The notes: a model not told the origin generated them from the letters alone. A DNA stretch of 64,000 bases from Dehalococcoidia bacterium UBA1141 (GCA_002311385.1 DCAE01000047.1:154982-218981); one strand, 5' to 3'. Shown: positions 18,228 to 27,324, numbered from the stretch's first letter. Program-made: numbers and translations.

Positions 18228-18887
18228 ATGGCCAACAAGAAAGGAACAGCACTGCTAATGGTCTGGGCCGACATACCGGCCGACAAAGAAGCCGAGTTTA
18301 ATAAGTGGTACAACGAGGAACACCTGGCAGAGCTATTGTCGATCCCAGGAGTCCTCAACGCCGCCAGATACGAAGCGGTCAAAAGCGGCCCCAAGCACCT
18401 GGCATGCTACGAACTGGAGAACGCAGGAGTGGTGCAAACTCCCGATTTTAAGGACCGGCCTCGCACCCCATGGGGCGAAAAGGTCAGCCCCAGCATCATC
18501 GGTAATCCGGTGATTAGCAACGTTTACGAGATGATTCGGCCCGATGCGTTGTCGACCGACGCTCTCAATAGCGGCATGGCTCCATCCCTTCAAATCGGTC
18601 GAATGGCGGTTCCTGCCGACCAAGAAGAGCAGTGGAACCATTGGTACAACACGGTCTACACGGCCAACTATGAAAAGGTTCCGGGTTGCATCCGGGCTAG
18701 GCGATTCAAGGCCGTGCGGGGCGAGCCCAAATACTCAGTGGTCTACGAATTTGAGAACGAAAAGGTGTCGGAAACCGACGAATGGATGAAGCAGCGAGAC
18801 ATCAACCCCGACAACGATAAGATGCGTAACATGATGACCCACGCCACTGGTTCTCCTGGGGTTTGGGTTAAAACCTTCGAGCTTTAG
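18228..18887 (+). CDS. Duplicated dimeric alpha/beta-barrel (EthD-like) protein
   Basis: A 219-residue protein made of two similar barrel halves. Residues 1-105 contain ADIPADKEAEFNKWYNEEH and a PGV segment. Residues 120-219 contain MAVPADQEEQWNHWYNTVY and PGC. The same unit occurs once in the 103-residue protein at 10549. Two fused units would build the barrel within one chain. The AAGGAGG is 7 nt from the ATG, implying strong translation. No catalytic residues can be named. Confidence 0.8.
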   Translation: MANKKGTALLMVWADIPADKEAEFNKWYNEEHLAELLSIPGVLNAARYEAVKSGPKHLACYELENAGVVQTPDFKDRPRTPWGEKVSPSIIGNPVISNVYEMIRPDALSTDALNSGMAPSLQIGRMAVPADQEEQWNHWYNTVYTANYEKVPGCIRARRFKAVRGEPKYSVVYEFENEKVSETDEWMKQRDINPDNDKMRNMMTHATGSPGVWVKTFEL

Positions 18888-18974
18888 GTTCAAGATTTTC
18901 GGGAATCGGGCCTCTGGGAAAACATCCGGGGGCCCGCCCAAATGGGCTTGAGGCACTAAGCACTGACAGAACAG

Positions 18975-19985
18975 TTGGCGAAAGACGAGACCGAACCCTC
19001 CTCCGAACCTTCCCCGACCTCAGGGGAGGACCGGTCTGTTCATGCCCATGCCATAGCCGGTGGCCACGACCATGCCCACAGGGACGCCAGCCGCCGCAGC
19101 CTTTCTGTGGCGCTGGTTTTGACCATCAGCTACTTGTTGGTCGAACTTGTCGGCGGCTTGACCGCCAATTCCCTCGCTCTTCTGGCCGATGCGGGCCACC
19201 TTCTCACCGACGCCGCTGCCATCTGTTTGGCTTTGTTCGCTATGTGGATTTCGGGCCGCCCCGCCTCCATACAACGCACCTTTGGTTTCCAGCGGACCGA
19301 AATCTTGGCCGCACTGCTGAACGCTCTGAGCCTCTGGCTGATCGCCGCTTGGGTTTTCTTTGAAGCATCCCAACGCTTTGGCGACACTCCCAGCGTGCAG
19401 GGCGTGATTACCCTGGGCGTAGGCGCAGGCGGTCTCCTTGTAAACCTCATCGTGGCCTGGGTGCTTCACCGCTCGGCAGGCGAAAGCCTGAATGTAGAAG
19501 GCGCATTCGTCCACGTTCTAGGGGATTTATTGGGCTCAGCGGCGGTGGTAATTTCCGGAGTGCTAATCATCACGTTAGGATGGGACATCGCTGACCCAAT
19601 ATTAGGAATAGTCATCGGTGTTCTGATATTGGCCACCTCAGCCAGGCTACTGTGGAAAGTGATTCATGTCCTGATGGAAGGCACCCCGACTCATCTGGAC
19701 CTGCACCGGTTATGTCAACGCATGGAGCAATTGGACGGCGTGACCGGCGTCCACGATATACATGCTTGGTCCATCACCACCGGCTATGATGCGTTGAGCG
19801 CCCACGTCACCGCCGAATCATCCGCTTTAGGCAATCCAGGTCCGGTGCTTAGGCAATTGCGAAACATCGCCTCCAAGGAGTTTGGCATCGCCCACGTGAC
19901 TATCCAATTGGAGGACTCCCTCACCGGTTGCCTGGAAAACCACCACATCGAGCACCCGTCAATCAACAGCGATTCACTCGATTAA
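18975..19985 (+). CDS. Cation diffusion facilitator (CzcD/ZitB-like) metal exporter
   Basis: A 336-residue inner-membrane metal/proton antiporter expected to export zinc or similar ions. The N-terminus is His-rich (HAHAIAGGHDHAH, about residues 23-35). Six transmembrane segments follow and the metal site in TM2 reads ADAGHLLTDA (D72, H75, D79). The C-terminal cytoplasmic domain ends near IAHVTIQLE. The start is a TTG at 18975 without a clear ribosome-binding site; the next in-frame starts would cut into the His-rich segment. Confidence 0.92.
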   Translation: MAKDETEPSSEPSPTSGEDRSVHAHAIAGGHDHAHRDASRRSLSVALVLTISYLLVELVGGLTANSLALLADAGHLLTDAAAICLALFAMWISGRPASIQRTFGFQRTEILAALLNALSLWLIAAWVFFEASQRFGDTPSVQGVITLGVGAGGLLVNLIVAWVLHRSAGESLNVEGAFVHVLGDLLGSAAVVISGVLIITLGWDIADPILGIVIGVLILATSARLLWKVIHVLMEGTPTHLDLHRLCQRMEQLDGVTGVHDIHAWSITTGYDALSAHVTAESSALGNPGPVLRQLRNIASKEFGIAHVTIQLEDSLTGCLENHHIEHPSINSDSLD

Positions 19986-20401
19986 TCCCTCCGCCTCGGT
20001 TCATCTCCTTTTGGTCAAATAACTCATTAATCTTGTCATTCTGAGCGAAGAGAAGAATCTTTACTCTCGGGGCAAGAGATTCTTCTCTTCGCTCGACTCC
20101 TCAGAATGACAGTTTTGAGGCAAAACTTAGTCCATGAGCAACGCCCCAACTAGGCATTCTCTGTTTTTTTTGACCCTCTAAAGGCGCCAACCTCTTTCTT
20201 TGCCCGGCGAATTATCGCGACGAGGGTTTTCCCTCAAAACAGTGTGGGTGATTCCCCATTTATTTATGCGGGGTGACAACACCTAATGCTGGGGTTGGCT
20301 GTATATATCCCTATGGGTGCTGGCATGTAGTCTGACTAAGGGCAAGCACCCCGGGGTCAAAGGCAGAGCAGCCAAGGCCCAAAAATGAGGAGGAGAATCT
20401 G
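19986..20401. other. Intergenic region with family A repeat
   Basis: This gap holds no intact gene. It contains the palindromic repeat at 20035-20110. A strong Shine-Dalgarno (GAGGAGGAG near 20387-20395) at its end leads into the frameshifted secreted-protein gene at 20402. Confidence 0.5.
20035..20110. repeat. Dispersed palindromic repeat, family A, copy 2
   Basis: A 76-bp inverted repeat bounded by GTCATTCTGAGCGAAG and its near reverse complement ending TCAGAATGAC. Its inner arms are AGAAGAATCTTT and AGATTCTTCTCTTCGC. It is close in length and wording to the copy at 5169-5242, differing mainly in the loop. It lies 50 bp after the CDF exporter gene. Confidence 0.82.
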
Positions 20402-20718
20402 ATGAGGACACTGTTAATGGTACTGATGATAGCGGGAATGATGTAGCCGGTTCGGGAGACGAAACGGTTAGCGCGCCTAACACCGGTTCAGTCAGCCTGG
20501 CCTGGGTCATGACCGGGGACACAGTTTCTGGCGTGAAGGTCACTTGGACCCCCGCAGCCACCGGCGACTTCGACATCGACGTCAAAGCTGGCGGTCAGAC
20601 CGGAAACCTGAATATTCCCACCAGCGGCACCAGCGCTAGGACTGACTCAGTGACCCTGGGTTCCGCGGTTGAAGCCAGCGCACTGACCACGGCCAAGGTA
20701 GTTATTTCCCAGAACTAG
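20402..20718 (+). pseudogene. Frameshifted small secreted protein gene
   Basis: An ATG at 20402, preceded by an excellent GAGGAGGAG, starts a hydrophobic signal-like peptide (MRTLLMVLMIAGMM) that stops at a TAG at 20444-20446. The -1 frame, open from 20389 to the TAA/TAG at 20718, encodes an acidic linker (GSGDETVSAPN) and a beta-rich Ig-like domain containing VKVTWTPAATGDFDIDV. Joined, the two would make a signal peptide plus exported domain of roughly 105 residues. So this looks like one gene with a single frameshift, real or from sequencing. The function is unknown. Confidence 0.5.
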
Positions 20719-20854
20719 GGCTGATTGGGGACTAGCGCACGGCGACATTTGTAGGGGATCTAATAATTTGGGTCCCCTTTTAACAACCAAAGCCTGAAAC
20801 CAAACAGTTAACGACGAAGTAGCCACCGCGCAAGCGGTTTTAGGACGAAACAAA

Positions 20855-21028
20855 ATGGTTAGCACGAACTTTAAACCGGCCGAGAAACAAATCGAACAAC
20901 AAGGCGGCCTCATCTCCTACCTGGCCAAGCTGGGTCTGGGAGACGCGGACCTAGCCCGGGTGTTCTCCATGATGCAGACTGCCCGGCAGAGAGCCCCTCA
21001 CCAGCCGCCCAACAAGATTCCAGTGTAG
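20855..21028 (+). CDS. 57-residue small protein upstream of the LuxR-type regulator
   Basis: An ATG at 20855 opens a 57-codon frame ending TAG at 21026-21028. The regulator starts 2 nt later at 21031, an operon-like spacing. The peptide starts MVSTNFKPAEKQIEQQGG and continues with an amphipathic helical stretch around ISYLAKLGLGDADLARVF. There is no signal peptide. It may be a partner of the regulator, but the sequence shows only the tight linkage. The upstream ribosome-binding site is weak (AGGACG). Confidence 0.5.
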   Translation: MVSTNFKPAEKQIEQQGGLISYLAKLGLGDADLARVFSMMQTARQRAPHQPPNKIPV

Positions 21029-21030
21029 AG

Positions 21031-21831
21031 ATGCCCGAACCCAAGTTAATCGAGCAAGTCCTGAATGTGGCCTCTCCTGCTAAAAAAGCCACCGGCAAGA
21101 TAATCGAGCCCGCTCAGAAAACTATCACTCTGTTCCTGGCGGAAGAGCAACAGATTCTTAAGGAAGCCTATATGTCCTTCTTCCAAGACCAGCGGTCCGT
21201 CAATATATTGGGCACATCCGACGATACTTCCAGCGAGACCTTAGTGGCTGCGGTCAAGGCTCACAACCCCGATGCCATATTGCTGGGGGTCAAGTCGGTC
21301 CAGAAAGACACCATTCAGAAACTGGACGACCTGAGACAGGCATGCCCAAATATCGGCATAGTCCTACTCTTCTCCTTCTACGACGCTCAGGGTATCAAGG
21401 CCCTAAGAGAGTTCTCCAAGGAGACTCTCTTAGGGTGCGCCTACCTTCTGAAGCATACCGTGGATACAGTTGAGCAACTCACCCAGGTAATCTTCTCGGT
21501 GGTAGAGGGCAGGATAATCATCGACCCCATGGTGATGGAAGGACTAATCAAGACCGGGGACGGCCACGGAGCCTTCCTGCGGGATCTGTCGCCCAGAGAA
21601 CTGGAAGTATTGAGTTGGATGGCCAAGGGCTACCGAAACGACACCATTGCCGACGTTCTCTCACGGGACGTCAAGACAGTGGAGCGGCACATCAACAATA
21701 TCTACAGCAAGCTCTTCAGCGACAAGAAAGACGACGAGGAAGACGGCTCCAAGCATCCCAGGGTGCAGGCAACCCTGGCCTACCTGAGGGCCACCGGCCT
21801 GCTCACCAACGACCAGATTACCGACGAATAA
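21031..21831 (+). CDS. LuxR/NarL-type regulator with degenerate receiver domain
   Basis: A 266-residue DNA-binding regulator. Residues 31-160 follow the receiver fold but lack the phospho-accepting aspartate: the strand that should end in Asp reads PDAILLGVKSV, with G86 there. The acidic pair is LAEEQQ (38-39) and the lysine of YLLK (141) is kept. The C-terminal HTH has LSPRELEVLSWMAKGYRND and KTVERHINNIYSKL. Regulation is therefore unlikely to be by phosphorylation and may use a ligand or partner (inference). No kinase gene is near. A strong terminator follows. Confidence 0.85.
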   Translation: MPEPKLIEQVLNVASPAKKATGKIIEPAQKTITLFLAEEQQILKEAYMSFFQDQRSVNILGTSDDTSSETLVAAVKAHNPDAILLGVKSVQKDTIQKLDDLRQACPNIGIVLLFSFYDAQGIKALREFSKETLLGCAYLLKHTVDTVEQLTQVIFSVVEGRIIIDPMVMEGLIKTGDGHGAFLRDLSPRELEVLSWMAKGYRNDTIADVLSRDVKTVERHINNIYSKLFSDKKDDEEDGSKHPRVQATLAYLRATGLLTNDQITDE

Positions 21832-21883
21832 CCGTCCACAATCCCTGGCCAACCTACTTCGTAAGACCAAGCTACTTCGTTAA

Positions 21884-21923
21884 CCAAAAGAAGGCCCCCG
21901 GTGAACCGGGGGCCTTCTTTTGG
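21884..21923. terminator. Strong rho-independent terminator
   Basis: An 18-bp perfect inverted repeat (21884-21901 with 21906-21923) around a TGAA loop, with GC core GGCCCCCGG and a TTTT tract on the 3' arm. It ends the regulator transcript. It is symmetrical enough to act in both directions. Confidence 0.9.
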
Positions 21924-22031
21924 TTGTGGGCCCCTGACCGCAATCGGTTGACGGGCTCGGACCCTCGTTCTAAAGTTCGACACACCCCCGTAGGGATTGC
22001 CAGTAGTGCTTACCAATAGGAGAAACAGCGA

Positions 22032-22397
22032 ATGGTAAATTTCAGATATTTCGTCAGCAACATTGAAGAGTCTATTGCTTTTTACACCGAGAGATTGGGG
22101 TTTACGCTGGTTCAGAACTTCGGTCCCTTCGCTATCGTCTCCAAGGAAGACCTCCGGCTTTGGCTCAGTGATCCAAGAACCTCCGCTGCTCAACCCATGA
22201 CCGATGGGAGTATTCCGGAGCCGGGTGGGTGGAACCGCTTCGTAGTTCAGGTGGATGACCTACCGTCTCTGGTGGAGAAATTAAAAGCAGAGGGAACTAT
22301 CTTCCGAAACGAGATTCTCAGCGGCGTGGGTGGCCTGCAGATTCTTGCGGAGGATCTCTCAGGCAATCCAATCGAGTTGAATCAGCCGCCGGCGTGA
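22032..22397 (+). CDS. VOC (glyoxalase/bleomycin resistance) family protein
   Basis: A 121-residue single vicinal-oxygen-chelate domain protein. Residues 1-30 read MVNFRYFVSNIEESIAFYTE-like and the C-terminus has LAEDLSGNPIELNQ, the usual end of the second beta-alpha-beta repeat, with the conserved glutamate that binds metal. VOC proteins act as isomerases, dioxygenases or resistance proteins; which one cannot be said. GGAG lies 9-12 nt before the ATG. Confidence 0.85.
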   Translation: MVNFRYFVSNIEESIAFYTERLGFTLVQNFGPFAIVSKEDLRLWLSDPRTSAAQPMTDGSIPEPGGWNRFVVQVDDLPSLVEKLKAEGTIFRNEILSGVGGLQILAEDLSGNPIELNQPPA

Positions 22398-22581
22398 GTC
22401 AAGCTTGGTCGTTCCTCAGCGTTAGGTTCTGTCCGAATAATCCAATCCTCTTCGTCAGACGTAATCTTAACCAACATTCGATTGTTTGCGGATTGTTTAA
22501 CGGAATCCAAATTGATTGTCCGGCGTCTAATCAATCACACCACTCTTGAATCGGCTACGCCCGTAGCATCGTAAAGGGAGC

Positions 22582-23871
22582 GTGATAGCAGGAATATTGA
22601 AAATTAGCATACCCAAGGTCGCCATAGCCATGGTCGTTGTATCAGCCCTTCTTGTGACCGCCTGCTTAGGGTCAGAGGATGGCGATACGAGCCCCTTAGA
22701 CTCACCATCGGCTTTGATTCCGTTTGAGTCAAATCAGGAAATCTCGGATAACGAAGCCGCCCGACTTTCCCAGAACCAAATCTCCCAGGCCCAAATTTCC
22801 CAAGAACCAGTTGCCGTTGCTGATTCGGGTACTGATGTGTCGCCGGAATCGACGGAATCTCCGACTAAATTCCCCCGGGAGGATTCCGTTCTCACAGGGA
22901 GTCCAACGACAGTCCAGGCCGAAATGGCTCCCTCTCCGTCAACCATTTCAACCCCAACCGAGGTGACTCCTTTACAGAGCAGCAAGGCTGTGGAGGTAAA
23001 CGCACGTCAATTCCGGCAATTATTGCCCAAGGACGCCATAGCCCCGATATACACGCCCCAGTTCTTTCCGCCGCGGGTTGCTGACCTGAATCCGGAGGAA
23101 TTGGTGATTGGAGTGTCGATAAACGGTGAGAGCAAAGCCTACCCAATAGGCCCTCTGGCACGGAGGGAGATGGTCAATGACGTGATTGCGGGGGTACCAA
23201 TCCTGGTTACCTGGTGACCGATTTGCTACACCGGTCTGGTTCATGACCGGCGAATAAACGGAGAAACCCATACATTCGGCAATCAAGGCGCACTCTTCAT
23301 GCGGGCCATGACTTGGTGGGACCACGAAACCGCCAGTGTCTGGTCACAACCTTGGGGCATGTCCATCGCAGGAGAATTGGAAGGGGTACGCTTGGCATTG
23401 ATACCCGCGTCCATAGTTCCGTGGGAGGTTTGGTGGGCGGACCATCCCGAAACGACGGTGCTCCAGACTTCCAGCAGTCGCTATTCTACCCGGCAGCAAA
23501 GATTCACCTCTGATTTTGTCATCGGTATCGCCCTAGGTGAAGACGCCAAGGCGTACTCGTTCGAGCGGGCCAGTGGTGAAGGCGCAGTGAACGACCACAT
23601 CGGTCCTTATGCGGTGGTAGTGGTTGCAGATGCCGAAACAAAATCCGTCCACAGTTTTTTGAGAACTGCGGCCAACCAAGAATTGGAATTCGCCTTGCGT
23701 GACGAATCGCTGGTGGACGTTCAAACCGGCAGCAAATGGGACTTGGTCAAGGGAATCGCGGTAGATGGACCTCTACGCGGTGAAGTGCTACAAAGAGTTC
23801 CCTACATCACCGCATACGACTGGGCCTGGGAGGATTTTTATCCGCACACCGGATTCTATGGCGCCGGGTAG
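22582..23871 (+). CDS. DUF3179 lipoprotein, probable selenoprotein (UGA at codon 212)
   Basis: A 429-residue DUF3179 protein read through the in-frame TGA at 23215-23217. The N-terminus is a lipoprotein signal ending LLVTAC (C28), followed by a Ser/Thr/Pro-rich linker to about residue 135. The domain has INGESKAYPIGPL, REMVNDVIAGVPILVTW and, after the TGA, PICYTGLVHDRRINGE, then ETASVWSQPWG. In DUF3179 proteins the position of the TGA is the first Cys of a conserved CPxC motif, so here it reads U-P-I-C. A SECIS-like hairpin follows. The start is a GTG with GGGAG upstream. Conventional gene calling would split it at 23217. A nonsense mutation is the alternative, but the frame stays open for 217 codons after the TGA. 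Confidence 0.85.
23215..23250 (+). promoter_or_regulatory. Putative bacterial SECIS element of the DUF3179 gene
   Basis: Downstream of the TGA (23215-23217) a perfect 6-bp stem pairs CCGGTC (23231-23236) with GACCGG (23245-23250). The 8-nt loop starts TGG. The loop GG is at 23238-23239, 21 nt after the end of the UGA. Bacterial SECIS elements need an apical loop with G residues at about this distance to bind SelB. The sequence lies inside the coding region, as expected for bacteria. Confidence 0.75.
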
Positions 23872-23920
23872 GTAGTAACGTATTGGGCCGCCGAGTCCAT
23901 CCTGCCGTCTGGTCAAGGTT

Positions 23921-25336
23921 CTAAACCATAGGCGCGCGCTTGTCCTCCCACGGTCGGGCCGCCTCGAATGCGGCCGATGCCTGGAGCACCTTGGCTTCGG
24001 CTCCTCTGGGTCCAATGATGTGCAATCCGATGGGCATACCATCGCTGGAAAAACCGCAGGGTACGCTGGAAGCGGTCTGTCCCGTCATATTTATAGGGTA
24101 GGTAAAGGGCAAGTAGCCCCAGAACGTCTCCACTTTCCTGCCGGCAATCTCCGTTGGCCGCTGGTTCACCGGGAAGGCTGGCACCGCCATCGTCGGCGTC
24201 AAAAGCAAATCGTAGTCGTCGAAGAACATCTCCATGCACCTTCGCAATTGGTCCACCTGCAGTAGGGCACGGGACAGGTCCGCTGCGGTCAACCTGGCTG
24301 CGTTGTCCAATGCGTACAACCCATAGTCGGTAAAATCGTCCCTATGGCCTTCCATCAAGTGGCTATACGACGTATAAGTCGCCACGGTAAATACGTCGAA
24401 GAAAGCAGGAAACGGGTCTTCCAGTTCGAGTTTTGAATCCTCCAGCGTTGCGCCCAACTCTTGGAAAACCTGGGCCGCCTGACCGGCGACCCGAATCACC
24501 TCCGGGTCAACGGCTGCGTACCCTAGATCCGCGCTCCAAGCGATTCTCATGCCCTTGACGCCGCTGGTCAGTCCAGCGGAGAAATCCGGAGGCGTCTCGC
24601 GGATGGAAAGAACGTCCCGGTCGTCATGACCGGCGAGAACTTGTAGCAGCATTGCCGAGTCGGCCACGGTGCGGGACATAGGACCGGACTGGGAGAAATG
24701 GTTAGCTGCGGGTCGACCGTAGCCGCCGTATCTCGGAACGCGGTTCTGGGTGGGCTTTATGCCGAATACACCGCTGAAGCTGGCAGGAATGCGTATCGAC
24801 CCGCCTCCATCGCTGCCTGTGGCCAGTGTGCAGAGCCCGGCAGCCAAGGCTGAACCGGCTCCTCCGCTGGAACCGCCCGGGGTCCTCTCCAAGTTCCAAG
24901 GGTTGCGGCAAGGGTCGGCCAGTTTGTTATCGGTCATCCCCGATTGCCCGAACTCCGGCGTGTTGGTCTTCCCCAAGATAATTGCCCCGGCCTGCCGTAC
25001 CCGCTCCACCACCACTGAATCAACTTCGGGAACTCGGTCTTTGAACAGCAGCGATCCCATGGTGGTGGGGATGCCTTTGGTCATCTCCAGGTCTTTGATG
25101 GAGATGGGTATGCCGTGGAGCGCCCCCAGCGTTTCTCTTTTTTGAACGGCGTCTTGCGCTGCCTTGGCATCATCCACCGCTTGGTCCAGACAAAGCGCCA
25201 AATAGGCATTGAGCTTGGGGTTGAGCTCTTCGATGCGACGGCAAAACAGCTCGGTCAATTCCAGAATCGAAATTTTCTTGGTGCGAATAAGGTCTCGAAT
25301 CTCTGTCGCAGGAGCAAAACATAAGTCGGTATCCAT
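23921..25336 (-). CDS. Amidase signature family protein
   Basis: A 471-residue amidase with the complete Ser-cisSer-Lys set: the lysine in ISIKDLEMTKG, the cis-serine in RTPGGSSGGAGSALAAG and the nucleophile in GSDGGGSIRIPAS. The family hydrolyses amides, including some nylon oligomers and drugs; it also includes GatA. No gatB or gatC is next to it, so it is probably a stand-alone amidase. The ATG at 25336 with GAGGG 7 nt upstream is preferred over a TTG two codons earlier. Confidence 0.92.
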   Translation of the reverse strand: MDTDLCFAPATEIRDLIRTKKISILELTELFCRRIEELNPKLNAYLALCLDQAVDDAKAAQDAVQKRETLGALHGIPISIKDLEMTKGIPTTMGSLLFKDRVPEVDSVVVERVRQAGAIILGKTNTPEFGQSGMTDNKLADPCRNPWNLERTPGGSSGGAGSALAAGLCTLATGSDGGGSIRIPASFSGVFGIKPTQNRVPRYGGYGRPAANHFSQSGPMSRTVADSAMLLQVLAGHDDRDVLSIRETPPDFSAGLTSGVKGMRIAWSADLGYAAVDPEVIRVAGQAAQVFQELGATLEDSKLELEDPFPAFFDVFTVATYTSYSHLMEGHRDDFTDYGLYALDNAARLTAADLSRALLQVDQLRRCMEMFFDDYDLLLTPTMAVPAFPVNQRPTEIAGRKVETFWGYLPFTYPINMTGQTASSVPCGFSSDGMPIGLHIIGPRGAEAKVLQASAAFEAARPWEDKRAPMV

Positions 25337-25532
25337 CTCCAATCCCTCAGTGCAAGATTGACGGCCAGACCCGTCACGGCTAAAATCGCGCTCATTATAG
25401 CAGTCCCATAACCACCATCGACATCCCTACCCGGACGTAATAACATCCAGCTTGCGTCGCAACCCAGGTTGCTGATGCCAATATTCATAAAACAACACTG
25501 GTGGATGCCAATCCACAATTAGGAGAGCCCTG

Positions 25533-26582
25533 TTGTCCCAAGCCCAAACCTCGCCAACCTCTTCATCCTTGGTGGGAATCATCGCCAACCCGGCGGCCAG
25601 CAAGGACATCCGCCGCCTGGTGGCCCAAGGCCGCGTGGTGCCCGACTGGGAAAAAGTAAATACGGTGCGCCGCGTACTTCTTGGACTTCAGTCCGTGGGA
25701 ATCGAACATGTGGTGGCGATGAGGGACAGTTCCCACTTGGTGGAGCGGGCCAGAGAAGACCCCAACCTCTCCCTAGACCTGCGCATGCTGGAAATGCCCG
25801 CCCTGTACTCTGAGGGTGACACCGTTCGGGCAGCCGGATTGATGCAAAAAGAAGGTGTAGGTTGTTTGGTAACCCTTGGGGGCGACGGAACCAACCGGGC
25901 TGTCGTGCGCGGCTCTGCGGAACTGCCCATGATTGCAATCTCAACAGGAACCAACAATGTCTTCCCCACAATGATTGAAGGCACGTTGGCAGGTTTGGCC
26001 GCTGGATTGGTGGCCGATGGAAGGCTGGAATTGCAGCGAGTGTCCATTCCCAGCAAAACTTTGGCTATATACGTGGACGGCGAGTACCGGGACATGGCCT
26101 TAATCGACGTGGCCCTGTCCCGGGAACGCTTCGTAGCCACCAGAGCGATCTGGGACATGAGCACCATTTACGAGGTGTTTTTGACTAGGGCCGAGCCAGC
26201 CAGCATCGGGCTTTCTTCCATCGGCGCTAGGCTGCAGCCAGTGTCCATCAACGATGACGGTGGCCTGCATTACTGCATTGATGAGCAATTGGGGATCCCG
26301 GAAGGCGGCTCAGAGAGCATGCAGGGGCCGAGCACTGTTCTCGCCCCGATAGCTCCGGGCATGGTATCGCAGGTTGCTATCAGTTCATGGCGGCGTCTGG
26401 AAATAGGCCAGCGGGTCAGCGTCGAAAGGCGGCACTCAACGGTGGCTTTGGACGGGGAGCGGGCATTCTCGGTGACACCTGACCAACAATTGGAGATTTC
26501 GGTACAGAGAGACGGACCCCGGGTGGTTCAGGTGGAAGCCGCACTGCACGAAGCCGCTGCTTCCGGTCTGTTTAGAGCCTAA
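25533..26582 (+). CDS. ATP-NAD kinase-like protein (AcoX type)
   Basis: A 349-residue protein of the NAD/diacylglycerol kinase superfamily. The ATP-binding signature TLGGDGTNRAV is at residues 114-124 and ISTGTNNVFP follows. The layout resembles AcoX-type proteins linked to acetoin catabolism rather than housekeeping NAD kinase. The substrate is unknown. TTG at 25533 is the start, with AGGAGAG about 8 nt upstream. The TauE-like gene starts 2 nt after its stop, so the two are one operon. Confidence 0.85.
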   Translation: MSQAQTSPTSSSLVGIIANPAASKDIRRLVAQGRVVPDWEKVNTVRRVLLGLQSVGIEHVVAMRDSSHLVERAREDPNLSLDLRMLEMPALYSEGDTVRAAGLMQKEGVGCLVTLGGDGTNRAVVRGSAELPMIAISTGTNNVFPTMIEGTLAGLAAGLVADGRLELQRVSIPSKTLAIYVDGEYRDMALIDVALSRERFVATRAIWDMSTIYEVFLTRAEPASIGLSSIGARLQPVSINDDGGLHYCIDEQLGIPEGGSESMQGPSTVLAPIAPGMVSQVAISSWRRLEIGQRVSVERRHSTVALDGERAFSVTPDQQLEISVQRDGPRVVQVEAALHEAAASGLFRA

Positions 26583-26583
26583 T

Positions 26584-27324
26584 TTGCTGTCGGGCCTGGA
26601 ACTGGTGGCCGCATTCGCCATAGTGTTTGTCGGAGCTACCGTGATGGGAACCGTTAGCTTCGGACTTGGCTTGGTGGTCGCTCCCATATTGTTGCTCTTC
26701 TTGGCTCCTCAGTCCACAGTGGTGATGGTCAACAGCCTCATCGGCATCCTGCTACTTATCGTCCTCATCAATACACGCCATCATTTTGACCTAAAGCTCA
26801 TCGCCGGTGCGGCGGCAGGGGGATTGGTGGCTGTCCCCATCGGCGTCCTGGCTCTGGACAATGCCAGCCCAGCCATACTGCGCATTGCGATTGGCGTCGT
26901 TATCTTGTGCTTGGCGCCCCTGGCAATCACCAACGTGGAACTTCCCTTAGCCCAACGGCGCATGACTGGACCGGTGATCGGATTTCTAACATCATTGTCG
27001 GTAACGACTCTGAGCATCGGTGGTCCTTTGGTGGCAATCTACGCACTTGCCCGGCGCTGGCCACCCCAGGTGATGCGAGCATCACTGGCCTTTTACTTCT
27101 TGGTCGCCGACATATTGGCATTCGGTCTTTACACCCAAGCTGGCATGGTGGACCGGGATACCCTGGCCAACACCGGAATGATGATTCCCAGTCTTCTATT
27201 GGGCTTCGGTCTGGCCACCGTGTTGGTACGCCGCATGGACACTCGAGTGTTCCGATACGTCGCTGTCACGGTAATAATTGTGGGCGGATCCATCCTGCTT
27301 GGCCGGGAGATCTTCCGGCTCTAA
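26584..27324 (+). CDS. TauE/SafE (DUF81) family membrane permease
   Basis: A 246-residue integral membrane protein with about seven to eight hydrophobic segments, such as VAAFAIVFVGATVMGTVSF and two similar halves, as in the TauE/SafE family of sulfite, sulfoacetate or other anion exporters. The start is TTG directly after the NAD-kinase-like gene. A sulfite-exporting role would fit the sulfite oxidase elsewhere in the window, but the two are far apart and the link is only suggestive. Confidence 0.85.
   Translation: MLSGLELVAAFAIVFVGATVMGTVSFGLGLVVAPILLLFLAPQSTVVMVNSLIGILLLIVLINTRHHFDLKLIAGAAAGGLVAVPIGVLALDNASPAILRIAIGVVILCLAPLAITNVELPLAQRRMTGPVIGFLTSLSVTTLSIGGPLVAIYALARRWPPQVMRASLAFYFLVADILAFGLYTQAGMVDRDTLANTGMMIPSLLLGFGLATVLVRRMDTRVFRYVAVTVIIVGGSILLGREIFRL

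Noticed and set aside
20444..20446. TAG in the secreted-protein gene as a possible recoding site (pyrrolysine)
   Set aside because: The frame that continues the protein is a different one, so a frameshift explains it; no sign of pyrrolysine use elsewhere, as other genes end in TAG normally.
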